The notes below the pieces were generated by a model. The model ran no database searches and was not told the DNA's origin. It worked only from the letters and a program-made list of their open reading frames with translations. Positions 20,348 to 34,727 of a stretch of 64,000 nt of DNA are shown in pieces. Origin of the DNA: Troglohyphantes excavatus. Lineage: Eukaryota > Arthropoda > Arachnida > Araneae > Linyphiidae. The stretch spans positions 248,001 through 312,000 of the forward strand of contig CAWVQJ010000094.1 of assembly GCA_963932185.1 (NCBI GenBank). Direction: 5' to 3'. The first letter of the stretch is position 1, and each line of letters starts with the position of its first letter. The position numbers and the translations under genes were made by a program.

Positions 20348-20921
20348 AAAAATCAGATAAATAAACACAAAAATAAAATAAAATTTATATGTGTAAAACG
20401 CTTTTTCACGCGATTTCCAGCACTTTTCCACAAATAGAATTGCGGCCGAACTACTGGAGCTATCGACTTGAAATTTGCTCTAGTCTACTAACGGTGATGT
20501 TTCCAGTCGATTGGAAGTAGTTAGAAGGCGATCCGAGCACTAGAAATGAAATTTGATTTTTTTTCGTCGGAGGTATTTTTTTAATTTTTTTTTTTAAAGT
20601 CCAGCTTTGAAATATGATGGAAAAAATGTTTCGTCAATTTTCTATGTTAAAGAAATTTTTTTAAAAAAATTTAAGAATTTTTTTTCGAATTTTAATTTTT
20701 TTATTTTTTGAAAAAAAAAAATATTCCATGTTGTAAAGCATTAAAAATGGTTATATACGTATATTTTTATTTTGGACTTTGAAAAATTTTTGAACCATTT
20801 TCGCCCACTTAAAAAAAGTACTTAACCGGTCGCCGACCATGTTCTGTGGCGACAGGATCCTATACACTTCGCGACATGACGTATTTCCCGACTCCCGATT
20901 AAAAACTGCTTTTTCTCCAGC
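20348..20921. repeat. Spacer between H5 and H6
   Basis: T7A7 tract variant near 20655. Confidence 0.88.
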
Positions 20922-23333
20922 AATTTCCAGACCATTCCCGTTGATAGTTGGGTTTATATGGAAAAATTGGTATTTTAAAACCTTATTTTCCGTTAAAAAA
21001 CGATTTCTTTTGCAAATTCCGGACAAACTATTCGTCGTAAGGTCAATTGCTTGGTACCGTTGGAAGCCCATAGATTATACCTTTCTTCTCGAGCAAGAAT
21101 TTTTTCATTGTGATCATTTGTCCGGCAGTTATGAGCCCATTTACCGAATGTGGAGCCAACTTCAAGAGGCCGCCACGGGCAAAATAAATTTTCTATTTCA
21201 AATCTGAAGACTGATTTGGAATGAAGATTTTGCAAAGTATTTTTTAGTGCCAACGAAAAAATTTTAATTTTTTTTTTAGATTTTTTCGAGTTTTAAAAAA
21301 AAAAAAAAATTTCCTGAAAAAGTGAAAAGTGACAAAATTCGTAATTTTCACAGCACGCCCTTATGGCTTGAAAAGTATCAATATGGCGTTAACTCCATAC
21401 CCAGAGGCAAATTTCAGGCCATTCCCATTGATAGTTTTGCATATATGGAAAATGGGTATTTAAAAAACCTATTTTTCCATTAAAAAACGTCTTCTTTTGC
21501 ACATTCCGGACGAACTATTCGTCGTATAGTCAATTGCTTGGTACCGTTGGAAGCCCATAGATTATACCTTTCTTCTCGAGCAAGAATTTTTTCATTGTGA
21601 TCATTTGTCCGGCAGTTATGAGCCCATTTACCGAATGTGGAGCCAACTTCAAGAGGCCGCCACGGGCAAAATAAATTTTCTATTTCAAATCTGAAGACTG
21701 ATTTGGAATGAAGATTTTGCAAAGTATTTTTTAGTGCCAACGAAAAAATTTTAATTTTTTTTTTAGATTTTTTCGAGTTTTTAAAAAAAAAAAAAATTCC
21801 TGAAAAAGTGAAAAGTGACAAAATTCGTAATTTTCACAGCACGCCCTTATGGCTTGAAAAGTATCAATATGGCGTTAACTACATACCCAGAGGCAAATTT
21901 CAGGCCATTCCCATTGATAGTTTTGCATATATGGAAAATGGGTATTTAAAAAACCTATTTTTCCATTAAAAAACGTCTTCTTTTGCACATTCCGGACGAA
22001 CTATTAGTCGTAAGGACTATTTCTTGGTACCGTTGGAAGCGCACGGATTATACCTTTCTCCTCGAGCAAGAATTGTTTCATTGTGATCATTTGTCCGGCA
22101 GTTATGAGCCCATTTACCGAATGTGAAGCCAACTTCAAGAGGCCGCCACGGGCAAAATAAATTTTCTATTTCAAATCGGAAGACTGATTTGGAATCAAGA
22201 TTTTTTACACTATTTTTTAGTGGCAACGAAAAAATTTTAATTCTTTTTTTAGTTTTTTTCGAGTTTTTAAAAAAAAAAAAAAATTCCTAAAAAAGTGAAA
22301 AGTGACAAAATTCGTAATTTTCACAGCACGCCCTTATGGCTTGAAAAGTATCAATATGGCGTTAACTCCATACCCAGAGGCAAATTTCAGGCCATTCCCA
22401 TTGATAGTTTTGCATATATGGAAAATGGGTATTTAAAAAACCTATTTTTCCATTAAAAAACGTCTTCTTTTGCACATTCCGGACGAACTATTCGTCGTAA
22501 GGACTATTTCTTGGTACCGTTGGAAGCGCATAGATTATACCTTTCTTCTCGAGCAAGAATTGTTTCATTGTGATCATTTGTCCGGCAGTTATGAGCCCAT
22601 TTACCGAATGTGGAGCCAACTTCAAGAGGCCGCCACGGGCAAAATAAATTTTCTATTTCAAATCTGAAGACTGATTTGGAATCAAGATTTTTTACACTAT
22701 TTTTTAGTGGCAACGAAAAATTTTTAATTTTTTTTTAGATTTTTTCGAGTTTTTTAAAAAAAATTCAATTTTCCTGAAAAAGTGAAAAGTGACAAAATTC
22801 GTAATTTTCACAGCACGCCCTTATGGCTTGAAAAGTATCAATATGGCGTTAACTACATACCCAGAGGCAAATTTCAGGCCATTCCCATTGATAGTTTTGC
22901 ATATATGGAAAATGGGTATTTAAAAAACCTATTTTTCCATTAAAAAACGTCTTCTTTTGCACTTTCCGGACGAACTATTAGTCGTAAGGACTATTTCTTG
23001 GTACCGTTGGAAGCGCACGGATTATACCTTTCTCCTCGAGCAAGAATGTTTTCATTGTGATCATTTGTCCGGCAGTTATGAGCCCATTTACCGAATGTGG
23101 AGCCAACTTCAAGCGGCCGCCACGGGCAAAATAAATTTTCTATTTCAAATCGGAAGACTGATTTGGAATGAAGATTTTGCAAAGTATTTTGTAGTGCCAA
23201 CGAAAAAATTTTAATTTTTTTTTAGATTTTTTCGAGTTTTTAAAAAAAATTCAATTTTCCTGAAAAAGTGACAAAATTCGTAATTTTCACAGCACGCCCT
23301 TGTGGTTTGAAAATTATCAATATGGCGTTAACT
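20922..23333. repeat. Monomer array of H6, S/A-A-B-C-D (n=5)
   Basis: Anchors 21010, 21497, 21983, 22470 and 22957. The second monomer is a full A next to an A-tailed S. Private cgtatagtcaatt near 21525 and ttagtttttttcg near 22252. Confidence 0.93.
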
Positions 23334-23958
23334 GAAAACCCTCGAGCAAAAGAAGTTAATGTGTTACAGGATAAACAACTTTCAGAAAAGTGAAAAAAAC
23401 ATGAGTTTCATGAAATTTCTATTGGAGGAACAGTAAATATAGAAGAAGTTAATGTGTTACATGAAAAGCAACTTTCAGAAAATTGAAAAAAAATATGAGT
23501 TTCATGAAATTTCCGTTGGAGAAACAGTAAATATAGATGAAGTTAATGTGTTACAGGAAAAACAACTTTCAGTAAATTGAAAAAAAATATGAGTTTCATG
23601 AAATTTCCATTGGAGAAACAGTAAATATAGATAAAGTTAATGTGTTACAGGAAAAACAACTTTCAGTAAATTGAAAAAAAATATGAGTTTCATGAAATTT
23701 CCATTGGAGAAACAGTAAATATAGATAAAGTTAATGTGTTACAGGAAAAACAACTTTCAGAAAATTGAAAAAAAATATGAGTTTCATGAAATTTCCATTG
23801 GAGAAACAAGAAATATAGAAGAAGTTAATGTGTTACAGAAAAAACAACTTTCAGAAAAGTGAAAAAAAAATATGAGTTTTTAGGCTATTTCCATTGGAGA
23901 AACAGGAAATATAGAAGTTAAAAGTGTTTTGCAGCGAAAAAAAACCTTCAGAATAAAT
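23334..23958. repeat. 94-bp subrepeat block of H6 (k=6)
   Basis: Lacks canonical copy 3: copy 2 (with ccgttggag) leads straight into copy 4 (atagatgaag). A single in-register deletion of 95 bp; five heat-shock-like motifs. Confidence 0.93.
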
Positions 23959-24531
23959 AAAAATCAGATAAATAAACACAAAAATAAAATAAAATTTATA
24001 TGTGTAAAACGCTTTTTCACGCGATTTCCAGCACTTTTCCACAAATAGAATTGCGGCCGAACTACTGGAGCTATCGACTTGAAATTTGCTCTAGTCTACT
24101 AACGGTGATGTTTCCAGTCGATTGGAAGTAGTTAGAAGGCGATCCGAGCACTAGAAATGAAATTTGATTTTTTTTCGTCGGAGGTATTTTTTTAATTTTT
24201 TTTTTTAAAGTCCAGCTTTGAAATATGATGGAAAAAATGTTTCGTCAATTTTCTATGTTAAAGAAATTTTTTAAAAAAAATTTAAGAATTTTTTTTCGAA
24301 TTTTAATTTTTTTATTTTTTGAAAAAAAAAATATTCCATGTTGTAAAGCATTAAAAATGGTTATATACGTATATTTTTATTTTGGACTTTGAAAAATTTT
24401 TGAACCATTTTCGCCCACTTAAAAAAAGTACTTAACCGGTCGCCGACCATGTTCTGTGGCGACAGGATCCTATACACTTCGCGACATGACGTATTTCCCG
24501 ACTCCCGATTAAAAACTGCTTTTTCTCCAGC
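23959..24531. repeat. Spacer between H6 and H7
   Basis: 573 bp, because the run before tattccatg has 9 As near 24325. The same short run recurs only in the H13 spacer. Confidence 0.88.
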
Positions 24532-26458
24532 AATTTCCAGACCATTCCCGTTGATAGTTGGGTTTATATGGAAAAATTGGTATTTTAAAACCTTATTTTC
24601 CGTTAAAAAACGATTTCTTTTGCAAATTCCGGACAAACTATTCGTCGTAAGGTCAATTGCTTGGTACCGTTGGAAGCCCATAGATTATACCTTTCTTCTC
24701 GAGCAAGAATTTTTTCATTGTGATTATTTGTCCGGCAGTTATGAGCCCATTTACCGAATGTGGAGCCAACTTCAAGAGGCCGCCACGGGCAAAATAAATT
24801 TTCTATTTCAAATCTGAAGACTGATTTGGAATGAAGATTTTGCAAAGTATTTTTTAGTGCCAACGAAAAAATTTTAATTTTTTTTTTTAGATTTTTTCGA
24901 GTTTAAAAAAAAAAAAAAAATTTCCTGAAAAAGTGAAAAGTGACAAAATTCGTAATTTTCACAGCACGCCCTTATGGCTTGAAAAGTATCAATATGGCGT
25001 TAACTACATACCCAGAGGCAAATTTCAGGCCATTCCCATTGATAGTTTTGCATATATGGAAAATGGGTATTTAAAAAACCTATTTTTCCATTAAAAAACG
25101 TCTTCTTTTGCACATTCCGGACGAACTATTCGTCGTAAGGTCAATTGCTTGGTACCGTTGGAAGCCCATAGATTATACCTTTCTTCTCGAGCAAGAATTT
25201 TTTCATTGTGATTATTTGTCCGGCAGTTATGAGCCCATTTACCGAATGTGAAGCCAACTTCAAGAGGCCGCCACGGGCAAAATAAATTTTCTATTTCAAA
25301 TCGGAAGACTGATTTGGAATCAAGATTTTTTACACTATTTTTTAGTGGCAACGAAAAAATTTTAATTCTTTTTTTAGATTTTTTCGAGTTTTTAAAAAAA
25401 AAAAAAAATTCCTAAAAAAGTGAAAAGTGACAAAATTCGTAATTTTCACAGCACGCCCTTATGGCTTGAAAAGTATCAATATGGCGTTAACTCCATACCC
25501 AGAGGCAAATTTCAGGCCATTCCCATTGATAGTTTTGCATATATGGAAAATGGGTATTTAAAAAACCTATTTTTCCATTAAAAAACGTCTTCTTTTGCAC
25601 ATTCCGGACGAACTATTCGTCGTAAGGTCAATTGCTTGGTACCGTTGGAAGCCCATAGATTATACCTTTCTTCTCGAGCAAGAATTTTTTCATTGTGATC
25701 ATTTGTCCGGCAGTTATGAGCCCATTTACCGAATGTGGAGCCAACTTCAAGAGGCCGCCACGGGCAAAATAAATTTTCTATTTCAAATCTGAAGACTGAT
25801 TTGGAATCAAGATTTTTTACACTATTTTTTAGTGGCAACGAAAAATTTTTAATTTTTTTTTAGATTTTTTCGAGTTTTTTAAAAAAAATTCAATTTTCCT
25901 GAAAAAGTGAAAAGTGACAAAATTCGTAATTTTCACAGCACGCCCTTATGGCTTGAAAAGTATCAATATGGCGTTAACTACATACCCAGAGGCAAATTTC
26001 AGGCCATTCCCATTGATAGTTTTGCATATATGGAAAATGGGTATTTAAAAAACCTATTTTTCCATTAAAAAACGTCTTCTTTTGCACTTTCCGGACGAAC
26101 TATTAGTCGTAAGGACTATTTCTTGGTACCGTTGGAAGCGCACGGATTATACCTTTCTCCTCGAGCAAGAATGTTTTCATTGTGATCATTTGTCCGGCAG
26201 TTATGAGCCCATTTACCGAATGTGGAGCCAACTTCAAGCGGCCGCCACGGGCAAAATAAATTTTCTATTTCAAATCGGAAGACTGATTTGGAATGAAGAT
26301 TTTGCAAAGTATTTTGTAGTGCCAACGAAAAAATTTTAATTTTTTTTTAGATTTTTTCGAGTTTTTAAAAAAAATTCAATTTTCCTGAAAAAGTGACAAA
26401 ATTCGTAATTTTCACAGCACGCCCTTGTGGTTTGAAAATTATCAATATGGCGTTAACT
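24532..26458. repeat. Monomer array of H7, S/A - A/B - A/C - D (n=4)
   Basis: Anchors 24620, 25108, 25595 and 26082. The first two monomers share gtgattatttg (24720 and 25209), which destroys the BclI site. Otherwise it is seen only in the H14 S monomer. Both middle monomers are hybrids. Confidence 0.92.
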
Positions 26459-27178
26459 GAAAACCCTCGAGCAAAAGAAGTTAATGTGTTACAGGATAAA
26501 CAACTTTCAGAAAAGTGAAAAAAACATGAGTTTCATGAAATTTCTATTGGAGGAACAGTAAATATAGAAGAAGTTAATGTGTTACATGAAAAGCAACTTT
26601 CAGAAAATTGAAAAAAAATATGAGTTTCATGAAATTTCCGTTGGAGAAACAAGTAATATAGAAGAAGTTAATGTTGTTACAGGAAAAGCAACTTTCAGAA
26701 AAGTGAAAAAAAGTATGAGTTTCATGAAATTTCCATTGGAGAAACAGTAAATATAGATGAAGTTAATGTGTTACAGGAAAAACAACTTTCAGTAAATTGA
26801 AAAAAAATATGAGTTTCATGAAATTTCCATTGGAGAAACAGTAAATATAGATAAAGTTAATGTGTTACAGGAAAAACAACTTTCAGTAAATTGAAAAAAA
26901 ATATGAGTTTCATGAAATTTCCATTGGAGAAACAGTAAATATAGATAAAGTTAATGTGTTACAGGAAAAACAACTTTCAGAAAATTGAAAAAAAATATGA
27001 GTTTCATGAAATTTCCATTGGAGAAACAAGAAATATAGAAGAAGTTAATGTGTTACAGAAAAAACAACTTTCAGAAAAGTGAAAAAAAAATATGAGTTTT
27101 TAGGCTATTTCCATTGGAGAAACAGGAAATATAGAAGTTAAAAGTGTTTTGCAGCGAAAAAAAACCTTCAGAATAAAT
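26459..27178. repeat. 94-bp subrepeat block of H7 (k=7)
   Basis: Canonical order; six heat-shock-like motifs. Confidence 0.93.
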
Positions 27179-27752
27179 AAAAATCAGATAAATAAACACA
27201 AAAATAAAATAAAATTTATATGTGTAAAACGCTTTTTCACGCGATTTCCAGCACTTTTCCACAAATAGAATTGCGGCCGAACTACTGGAGCTATCGACTT
27301 GAAATTTGCTCTAGTCTACTAACGGTGATGTTTCCAGTCGATTGGAAGTAGTTAGAAGGCGATCCGAGCACTAGAAATGAAATTTGATTTTTTTTCGTCG
27401 GAGGTATTTTTTTAATTTTTTTTTTTAAAGTCCAGCTTTGAAATATGATGGAAAAAATGTTTCGTCAATTTTCTATGTTAAAGAAATTTTTTAAAAAAAA
27501 TTTAAGAATTTTTTTTCGAATTTTAATTTTTTTATTTTTTGAAAAAAAAAAATATTCCATGTTGTAAAGCATTAAAAATGGTTATATACGTATATTTTTA
27601 TTTTGGACTTTGAAAAATTTTTGAACCATTTTCGCCCACTTAAAAAAAGTACTTAACCGGTCGCCGACCATGTTCTGTGGCGACAGGATCCTATACACTT
27701 CGCGACATGACGTATTTCCCGACTCCCGATTAAAAACTGCTTTTTCTCCAGC
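27179..27752. repeat. Spacer between H7 and H8
   Basis: Common T6A8 form, no private variant noticed. Confidence 0.88.
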
Positions 27753-30533
27753 AATTTCCAGACCATTCCCGTTGATAGTTGGGTTTATATGGAAAAATTG
27801 GTATTTTAAAACCTTATTTTCCGTTAAAAAACGATTTCTTTTGCAAATTCCGGACAAACTATTCGTCGTAAGGTCAATTGCTTGGTACCGTTGGAAGCCC
27901 ATAGATTATACCTTTCTTCTCGAGCAAGAATGTTTTCATTGTGATCATTTGTCCGGCAGTTATGAGCCCATTTACCGAATGTGGAGCCAACTTCAAGAGG
28001 CCGCCACGGGCAAAATAAATTTTCTATTTCAAATCTGAAGACTGATTTGGAATGAAGATTTTGCAAAGTATTTTTTAGTGCCAACGAAAAAATTTTAATT
28101 TTTTTTTTAGATTTTTTCGAGTTTTAAAAAAAAAAAAAAAATTCCTGAAAAAGTGAAAAGTGACAAAATTCGTAATTTTCACAGCACGCCCTTATGGCTT
28201 GAAAAGTATCAATATGGCGTTAACTACATACCCAGAGGCAAATTTCAGGCCATTCCCATTGATAGTTTTGCATATATGGAAAATGGGTATTTAAAAAACC
28301 TATTTTTCCATTAAAAAACGTCTTCTTTTGCACATTCCGGACGAACTATTAGTCGTAAGGACTATTTCTTGGTACCGTTGGAAGCGCACGGATTATACCT
28401 TTCTCCTCGAGCAAGAATTGTTTCATTGTGATCATTTGTCCGGCAGTTATGAGCCCATTTACCGAATGTGAAGCCAACTTCAAGAGGCCGCCACGGGCAA
28501 AATAAATTTTCTATTTCAAATCGGAAGACTGATTTGGAATCAAGATTTTTTACACTATTTTTTAGTGGCAACGAAAAAATTTTAATTCTTTTTTTAGATT
28601 TTTTCGAGTTTTTTAAAAAAAAAAAAAATTCCTAAAAAAGTGAAAAGTGACAAAATTCGTAATTTTCACAGCACGCCCTTATGGCTTGAAAAGTATCAAT
28701 ATGGCGTTAACTCCATACCCAGAGGCAAATTTCAGGCCATTCCCATTGATAGTTTTGCATATATGGAAAATGGGTATTTAAAAAACCTATTTTTCCATTA
28801 AAAAACGTCTTCTTTTGCACATTCCGGACGAACTATTCGTCGTAAGGTCAATTGCTTGGTACCGTTGGAAGCCCATAGATTATACCTTTCTTCTCGAGCA
28901 AGAATTTTTTCATTGTGATCATTTGTCCGGCAGTTATGAGCCCATTTACCGAATGTGGAGCCAACTTCAAGAGGCCGCCACGGGCAAAATAAATTTTCTA
29001 TTTCAAATCTGAAGACTGATTTGGAATGAAGATTTTGCAAAGTATTTTTTAGTGCCAACGAAAAAATTTTAATTTTTTTTTTAGATTTTTTCGAGTTTTT
29101 AAAAAAAAAAAAAATTTCCTGAAAAAGTGAAAAGTGACAAAATTCGTAATTTTCACAGCACGCCCTTATGGCTTGAAAAGTATCAATATGGCGTTAACTA
29201 CATACCCAGAGGCAAATTTCAGGCCATTCCCATTGATAGTTTTGCATATATGGAAAATGGGTATTTAAAAAACCTATTTTTCCATTAAAAAACGTCTTCT
29301 TTTGCACATTCCGGACGAACTATTAGTCGTAAGGACTATTTCTTGGTACCGTTGGAAGCGCACGGATTATACCTTTCTCCTCGAGCAAGAATTGTTTCAT
29401 TGTGATCATTTGTCCGGCAGTTATGAGCCCATTTACCGAATGTGAAGCCAACTTCAAGAGGCCGCCACGGGCAAAATAAATTTTCTATTTCAAATCGGAA
29501 GACTGATTTGGAATCAAGATTTTTTACACTATTTTTTAGTGGCAACGAAAAAATTTTAATTCTTTTTTTAGATTTTTTCGAGTTTTTAAAAAAAAAAAAA
29601 AATTCCTAAAAAAGTGAAAAGTGACAAAATTCGTAATTTTCACAGCACGCCCTTATGGCTTGAAAAGTATCAATATGGCGTTAACTCCATACCCAGAGGC
29701 AAATTTCAGGCCATTCCCATTGATAGTTTTGCATATATGGAAAATGGGTATTTAAAAAACCTATTTTTCCATTAAAAAACGTCTTCTTTTGCACATTCCG
29801 GACGAACTATTCGTCGTAAGGTCAATTGCTTGGTACCGTTGGAAGCCCATAGATTATACCTTTCTTCTCGAGCAAGAATTTTTTCATTGTGATCATTTGT
29901 CCGGCAGTTATGAGCCCATTTACCGAATGTGGAGCCAACTTCAAGAGGCCGCCACGGGCAAAATAAATTTTCTATTTCAAATCTGAAGACTGATTTGGAA
30001 TCAAGATTTTTTACACTATTTTTTAGTGGCAACGAAAAATTTTTAATTTTTTTTTAGATTTTTTCGAGTTTTTTAAAAAAAATTCAATTTTCCTGAAAAA
30101 GTGAAAAGTGACAAAATTCGTAATTTTCACAGCACGCCCTTATGGCTTGAAAAGTATCAATATGGCGTTAACTACATACCCAGAGGCAAATTTCAGGCCA
30201 TTCCCATTGATAGTTTTGCATATATGGAAAATGGGTATTTAAAAAACCTATTTTTCCATTAAAAAACGTCTTCTTTTGCACTTTCCGGACGAACTATTAG
30301 TCGTAAGGACTATTTCTTGGTACCGTTGGAAGCGCACGGATTATACCTTTCTCCTCGAGCAAGAATGTTTTCATTGTGATCATTTGTCCGGCAGTTATGA
30401 GCCCATTTACCGAATGTGGAGCCAACTTCAAGCGGCCGCCACGGGCAAAATAAATTTTCTATTTCAAATCGGAAGACTGATTTGGAATGAAGATTTTGCA
30501 AAGTATTTTGTAGTGCCAACGAAAAAATTTTAA
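27179..30533. repeat. 4194-bp-offset duplication, copy 1
   Basis: Spacer plus the six monomers of H8, matching 31373-34727. Both copies have the unusual S monomer with gaatgttttcattg (27929 and 32123). Confidence 0.82.
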
Positions 30534-30652
30534 TTTTTTTTTAGATTTTTTCGAGTTTTTAAAAAAAATTCAATTTTCCTGAAAAAGTGACAAAATTCGT
30601 AATTTTCACAGCACGCCCTTGTGGTTTGAAAATTATCAATATGGCGTTAACT
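27753..30652. repeat. Monomer array of H8, S/A-B-A-B-A/C-D (n=6)
   Basis: Anchors 27841, 28328, 28815, 29302, 29789 and 30276. The S monomer carries the D-type gaatgttttcattg, a short tract probably moved by gene conversion. Confidence 0.93.
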
Positions 30653-31372
30653 GAAAACCCTCGAGCAAAAGAAGTTAATGTGTTACAGGATAAACAACTT
30701 TCAGAAAAGTGAAAAAAACATGAGTTTCATGAAATTTCTATTGGAGGAACAGTAAATATAGAAGAAGTTAATGTGTTACATGAAAAGCAACTTTCAGAAA
30801 ATTGAAAAAAAATATGAGTTTCATGAAATTTCCGTTGGAGAAACAAGTAATATAGAAGAAGTTAATGTTGTTACAGGAAAAGCAACTTTCAGAAAAGTGA
30901 AAAAAAGTATGAGTTTCATGAAATTTCCATTGGAGAAACAGTAAATATAGATGAAGTTAATGTGTTACAGGAAAAACAACTTTCAGTAAATTGAAAAAAA
31001 ATATGAGTTTCATGAAATTTCCATTGGAGAAACAGTAAATATAGATAAAGTTAATGTGTTACAGGAAAAACAACTTTCAGTAAATTGAAAAAAAATATGA
31101 GTTTCATGAAATTTCCATTGGAGAAACAGTAAATATAGATAAAGTTAATGTGTTACAGGAAAAACAACTTTCAGAAAATTGAAAAAAAATATGAGTTTCA
31201 TGAAATTTCCATTGGAGAAACAAGAAATATAGAAGAAGTTAATGTGTTACAGAAAAAACAACTTTCAGAAAAGTGAAAAAAAAATATGAGTTTTTAGGCT
31301 ATTTCCATTGGAGAAACAGGAAATATAGAAGTTAAAAGTGTTTTGCAGCGAAAAAAAACCTTCAGAATAAAT
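30653..31372. repeat. 94-bp subrepeat block of H8 (k=7)
   Basis: Canonical order; six heat-shock-like motifs. Confidence 0.93.
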
Positions 31373-31946
31373 AAAAATCAGATAAATAAACACAAAAATA
31401 AAATAAAATTTATATGTGTAAAACGCTTTTTCACGCGATTTCCAGCACTTTTCCACAAATAGAATTGCGGCCGAACTACTGGAGCTATCGACTTGAAATT
31501 TGCTCTAGTCTACTAACGGTGATGTTTCCAGTCGATTGGAAGTAGTTAGAAGGCGATCCGAGCACTAGAAATGAAATTTGATTTTTTTTCGTCGGAGGTA
31601 TTTTTTTAATTTTTTTTTTTAAAGTCCAGCTTTGAAATATGATGGAAAAAATGTTTCGTCAATTTTCTATGTTAAAGAAATTTTTTAAAAAAAATTTAAG
31701 AATTTTTTTTCGAATTTTAATTTTTTTATTTTTTGAAAAAAAAAAATATTCCATGTTGTAAAGCATTAAAAATGGTTATATACGTATATTTTTATTTTGG
31801 ACTTTGAAAAATTTTTGAACCATTTTCGCCCACTTAAAAAAAGTACTTAACCGGTCGCCGACCATGTTCTGTGGCGACAGGATCCTATACACTTCGCGAC
31901 ATGACGTATTTCCCGACTCCCGATTAAAAACTGCTTTTTCTCCAGC
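31373..31946. repeat. Spacer between H8 and H9
   Basis: Common form, no private variant noticed. Confidence 0.88.
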
Positions 31947-34727
31947 AATTTCCAGACCATTCCCGTTGATAGTTGGGTTTATATGGAAAAATTGGTATTT
32001 TAAAACCTTATTTTCCGTTAAAAAACGATTTCTTTTGCAAATTCCGGACAAACTATTCGTCGTAAGGTCAATTGCTTGGTACCGTTGGAAGCCCATAGAT
32101 TATACCTTTCTTCTCGAGCAAGAATGTTTTCATTGTGATCATTTGTCCGGCAGTTATGAGCCCATTTACCGAATGTGGAGCCAACTTCAAGAGGCCGCCA
32201 CGGGCAAAATAAATTTTCTATTTCAAATCTGAAGACTGATTTGGAATGAAGATTTTGCAAAGTATTTTTTAGTGCCAACGAAAAAATTTTAATTTTTTTT
32301 TTAGATTTTTTCGAGTTTTAAAAAAAAAAAAAAAATTCCTGAAAAAGTGAAAAGTGACAAAATTCGTAATTTTCACAGCACGCCCTTATGGCTTGAAAAG
32401 TATCAATATGGCGTTAACTACATACCCAGAGGCAAATTTCAGGCCATTCCCATTGATAGTTTTGCATATATGGAAAATGGGTATTTAAAAAACCTATTTT
32501 TCCATTAAAAAACGTCTTCTTTTGCACATTCCGGACGAACTATTAGTCGTAAGGACTATTTCTTGGTACCGTTGGAAGCGCACGGATTATACCTTTCTCC
32601 TCGAGCAAGAATTGTTTCATTGTGATCATTTGTCCGGCAGTTATGAGCCCATTTACCGAATGTGAAGCCAACTTCAAGAGGCCGCCACGGGCAAAATAAA
32701 TTTTCTATTTCAAATCGGAAGACTGATTTGGAATCAAGATTTTTTACACTATTTTTTAGTGGCAACGAAAAAATTTTAATTCTTTTTTTAGATTTTTTCG
32801 AGTTTTTTAAAAAAAAAAAAAATTCCTAAAAAAGTGAAAAGTGACAAAATTCGTAATTTTCACAGCACGCCCTTATGGCTTGAAAAGTATCAATATGGCG
32901 TTAACTCCATACCCAGAGGCAAATTTCAGGCCATTCCCATTGATAGTTTTGCATATATGGAAAATGGGTATTTAAAAAACCTATTTTTCCATTAAAAAAC
33001 GTCTTCTTTTGCACATTCCGGACGAACTATTCGTCGTAAGGTCAATTGCTTGGTACCGTTGGAAGCCCATAGATTATACCTTTCTTCTCGAGCAAGAATT
33101 TTTTCATTGTGATCATTTGTCCGGCAGTTATGAGCCCATTTACCGAATGTGGAGCCAACTTCAAGAGGCCGCCACGGGCAAAATAAATTTTCTATTTCAA
33201 ATCTGAAGACTGATTTGGAATGAAGATTTTGCAAAGTATTTTTTAGTGCCAACGAAAAAATTTTAATTTTTTTTTTAGATTTTTTCGAGTTTTTAAAAAA
33301 AAAAAAAATTTCCTGAAAAAGTGAAAAGTGACAAAATTCGTAATTTTCACAGCACGCCCTTATGGCTTGAAAAGTATCAATATGGCGTTAACTACATACC
33401 CAGAGGCAAATTTCAGGCCATTCCCATTGATAGTTTTGCATATATGGAAAATGGGTATTTAAAAAACCTATTTTTCCATTAAAAAACGTCTTCTTTTGCA
33501 CATTCCGGACGAACTATTAGTCGTAAGGACTATTTCTTGGTACCGTTGGAAGCGCACGGATTATACCTTTCTCCTCGAGCAAGAATTGTTTCATTGTGAT
33601 CATTTGTCCGGCAGTTATGAGCCCATTTACCGAATGTGAAGCCAACTTCAAGAGGCCGCCACGGGCAAAATAAATTTTCTATTTCAAATCGGAAGACTGA
33701 TTTGGAATCAAGATTTTTTACACTATTTTTTAGTGGCAACGAAAAAATTTTAATTCTTTTTTTAGATTTTTTCGAGTTTTTAAAAAAAAAAAAAAATTCC
33801 TAAAAAAGTGAAAAGTGACAAAATTCGTAATTTTCACAGCACGCCCTTATGGCTTGAAAAGTATCAATATGGCGTTAACTCCATACCCAGAGGCAAATTT
33901 CAGGCCATTCCCATTGATAGTTTTGCATATATGGAAAATGGGTATTTAAAAAACCTATTTTTCCATTAAAAAACGTCTTCTTTTGCACATTCCGGACGAA
34001 CTATTCGTCGTAAGGTCAATTGCTTGGTACCGTTGGAAGCCCATAGATTATACCTTTCTTCTCGAACAAGAATTTTTTCATTGTGATCATTTGTCCGGCA
34101 GTTATGAGCCCATTTACCGAATGTGGAGCCAACTTCAAGAGGCCGCCACGGGCAAAATAAATTTTCTATTTCAAATCTGAAGACTGATTTGGAATCAAGA
34201 TTTTTTACACTATTTTTTAGTGGCAACGAAAAATTTTTAATTTTTTTTTAGATTTTTTCGAGTTTTTTAAAAAAAATTCAATTTTCCTGAAAAAGTGAAA
34301 AGTGACAAAATTCGTAATTTTCACAGCACGCCCTTATGGCTTGAAAAGTATCAATATGGCGTTAACTACATACCCAGAGGCAAATTTCAGGCCATTCCCA
34401 TTGATAGTTTTGCATATATGGAAAATGGGTATTTAAAAAACCTATTTTTCCATTAAAAAACGTCTTCTTTTGCACTTTCCGGACGAACTATTAGTCGTAA
34501 GGACTATTTCTTGGTACCGTTGGAAGCGCACGGATTATACCTTTCTCCTCGAGCAAGAATGTTTTCATTGTGATCATTTGTCCGGCAGTTATGAGCCCAT
34601 TTACCGAATGTGGAGCCAACTTCAAGCGGCCGCCACGGGCAAAATAAATTTTCTATTTCAAATCGGAAGACTGATTTGGAATGAAGATTTTGCAAAGTAT
34701 TTTGTAGTGCCAACGAAAAAATTTTAA
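31373..34727. repeat. 4194-bp-offset duplication, copy 2
   Basis: Matches 27179-30533. A private ctcgaacaag near 34065 (XhoI lost) arose after the copying. Similarity stops in the linker after the D monomer at 34470, where this copy continues into a B monomer instead of a subrepeat block. Confidence 0.82.
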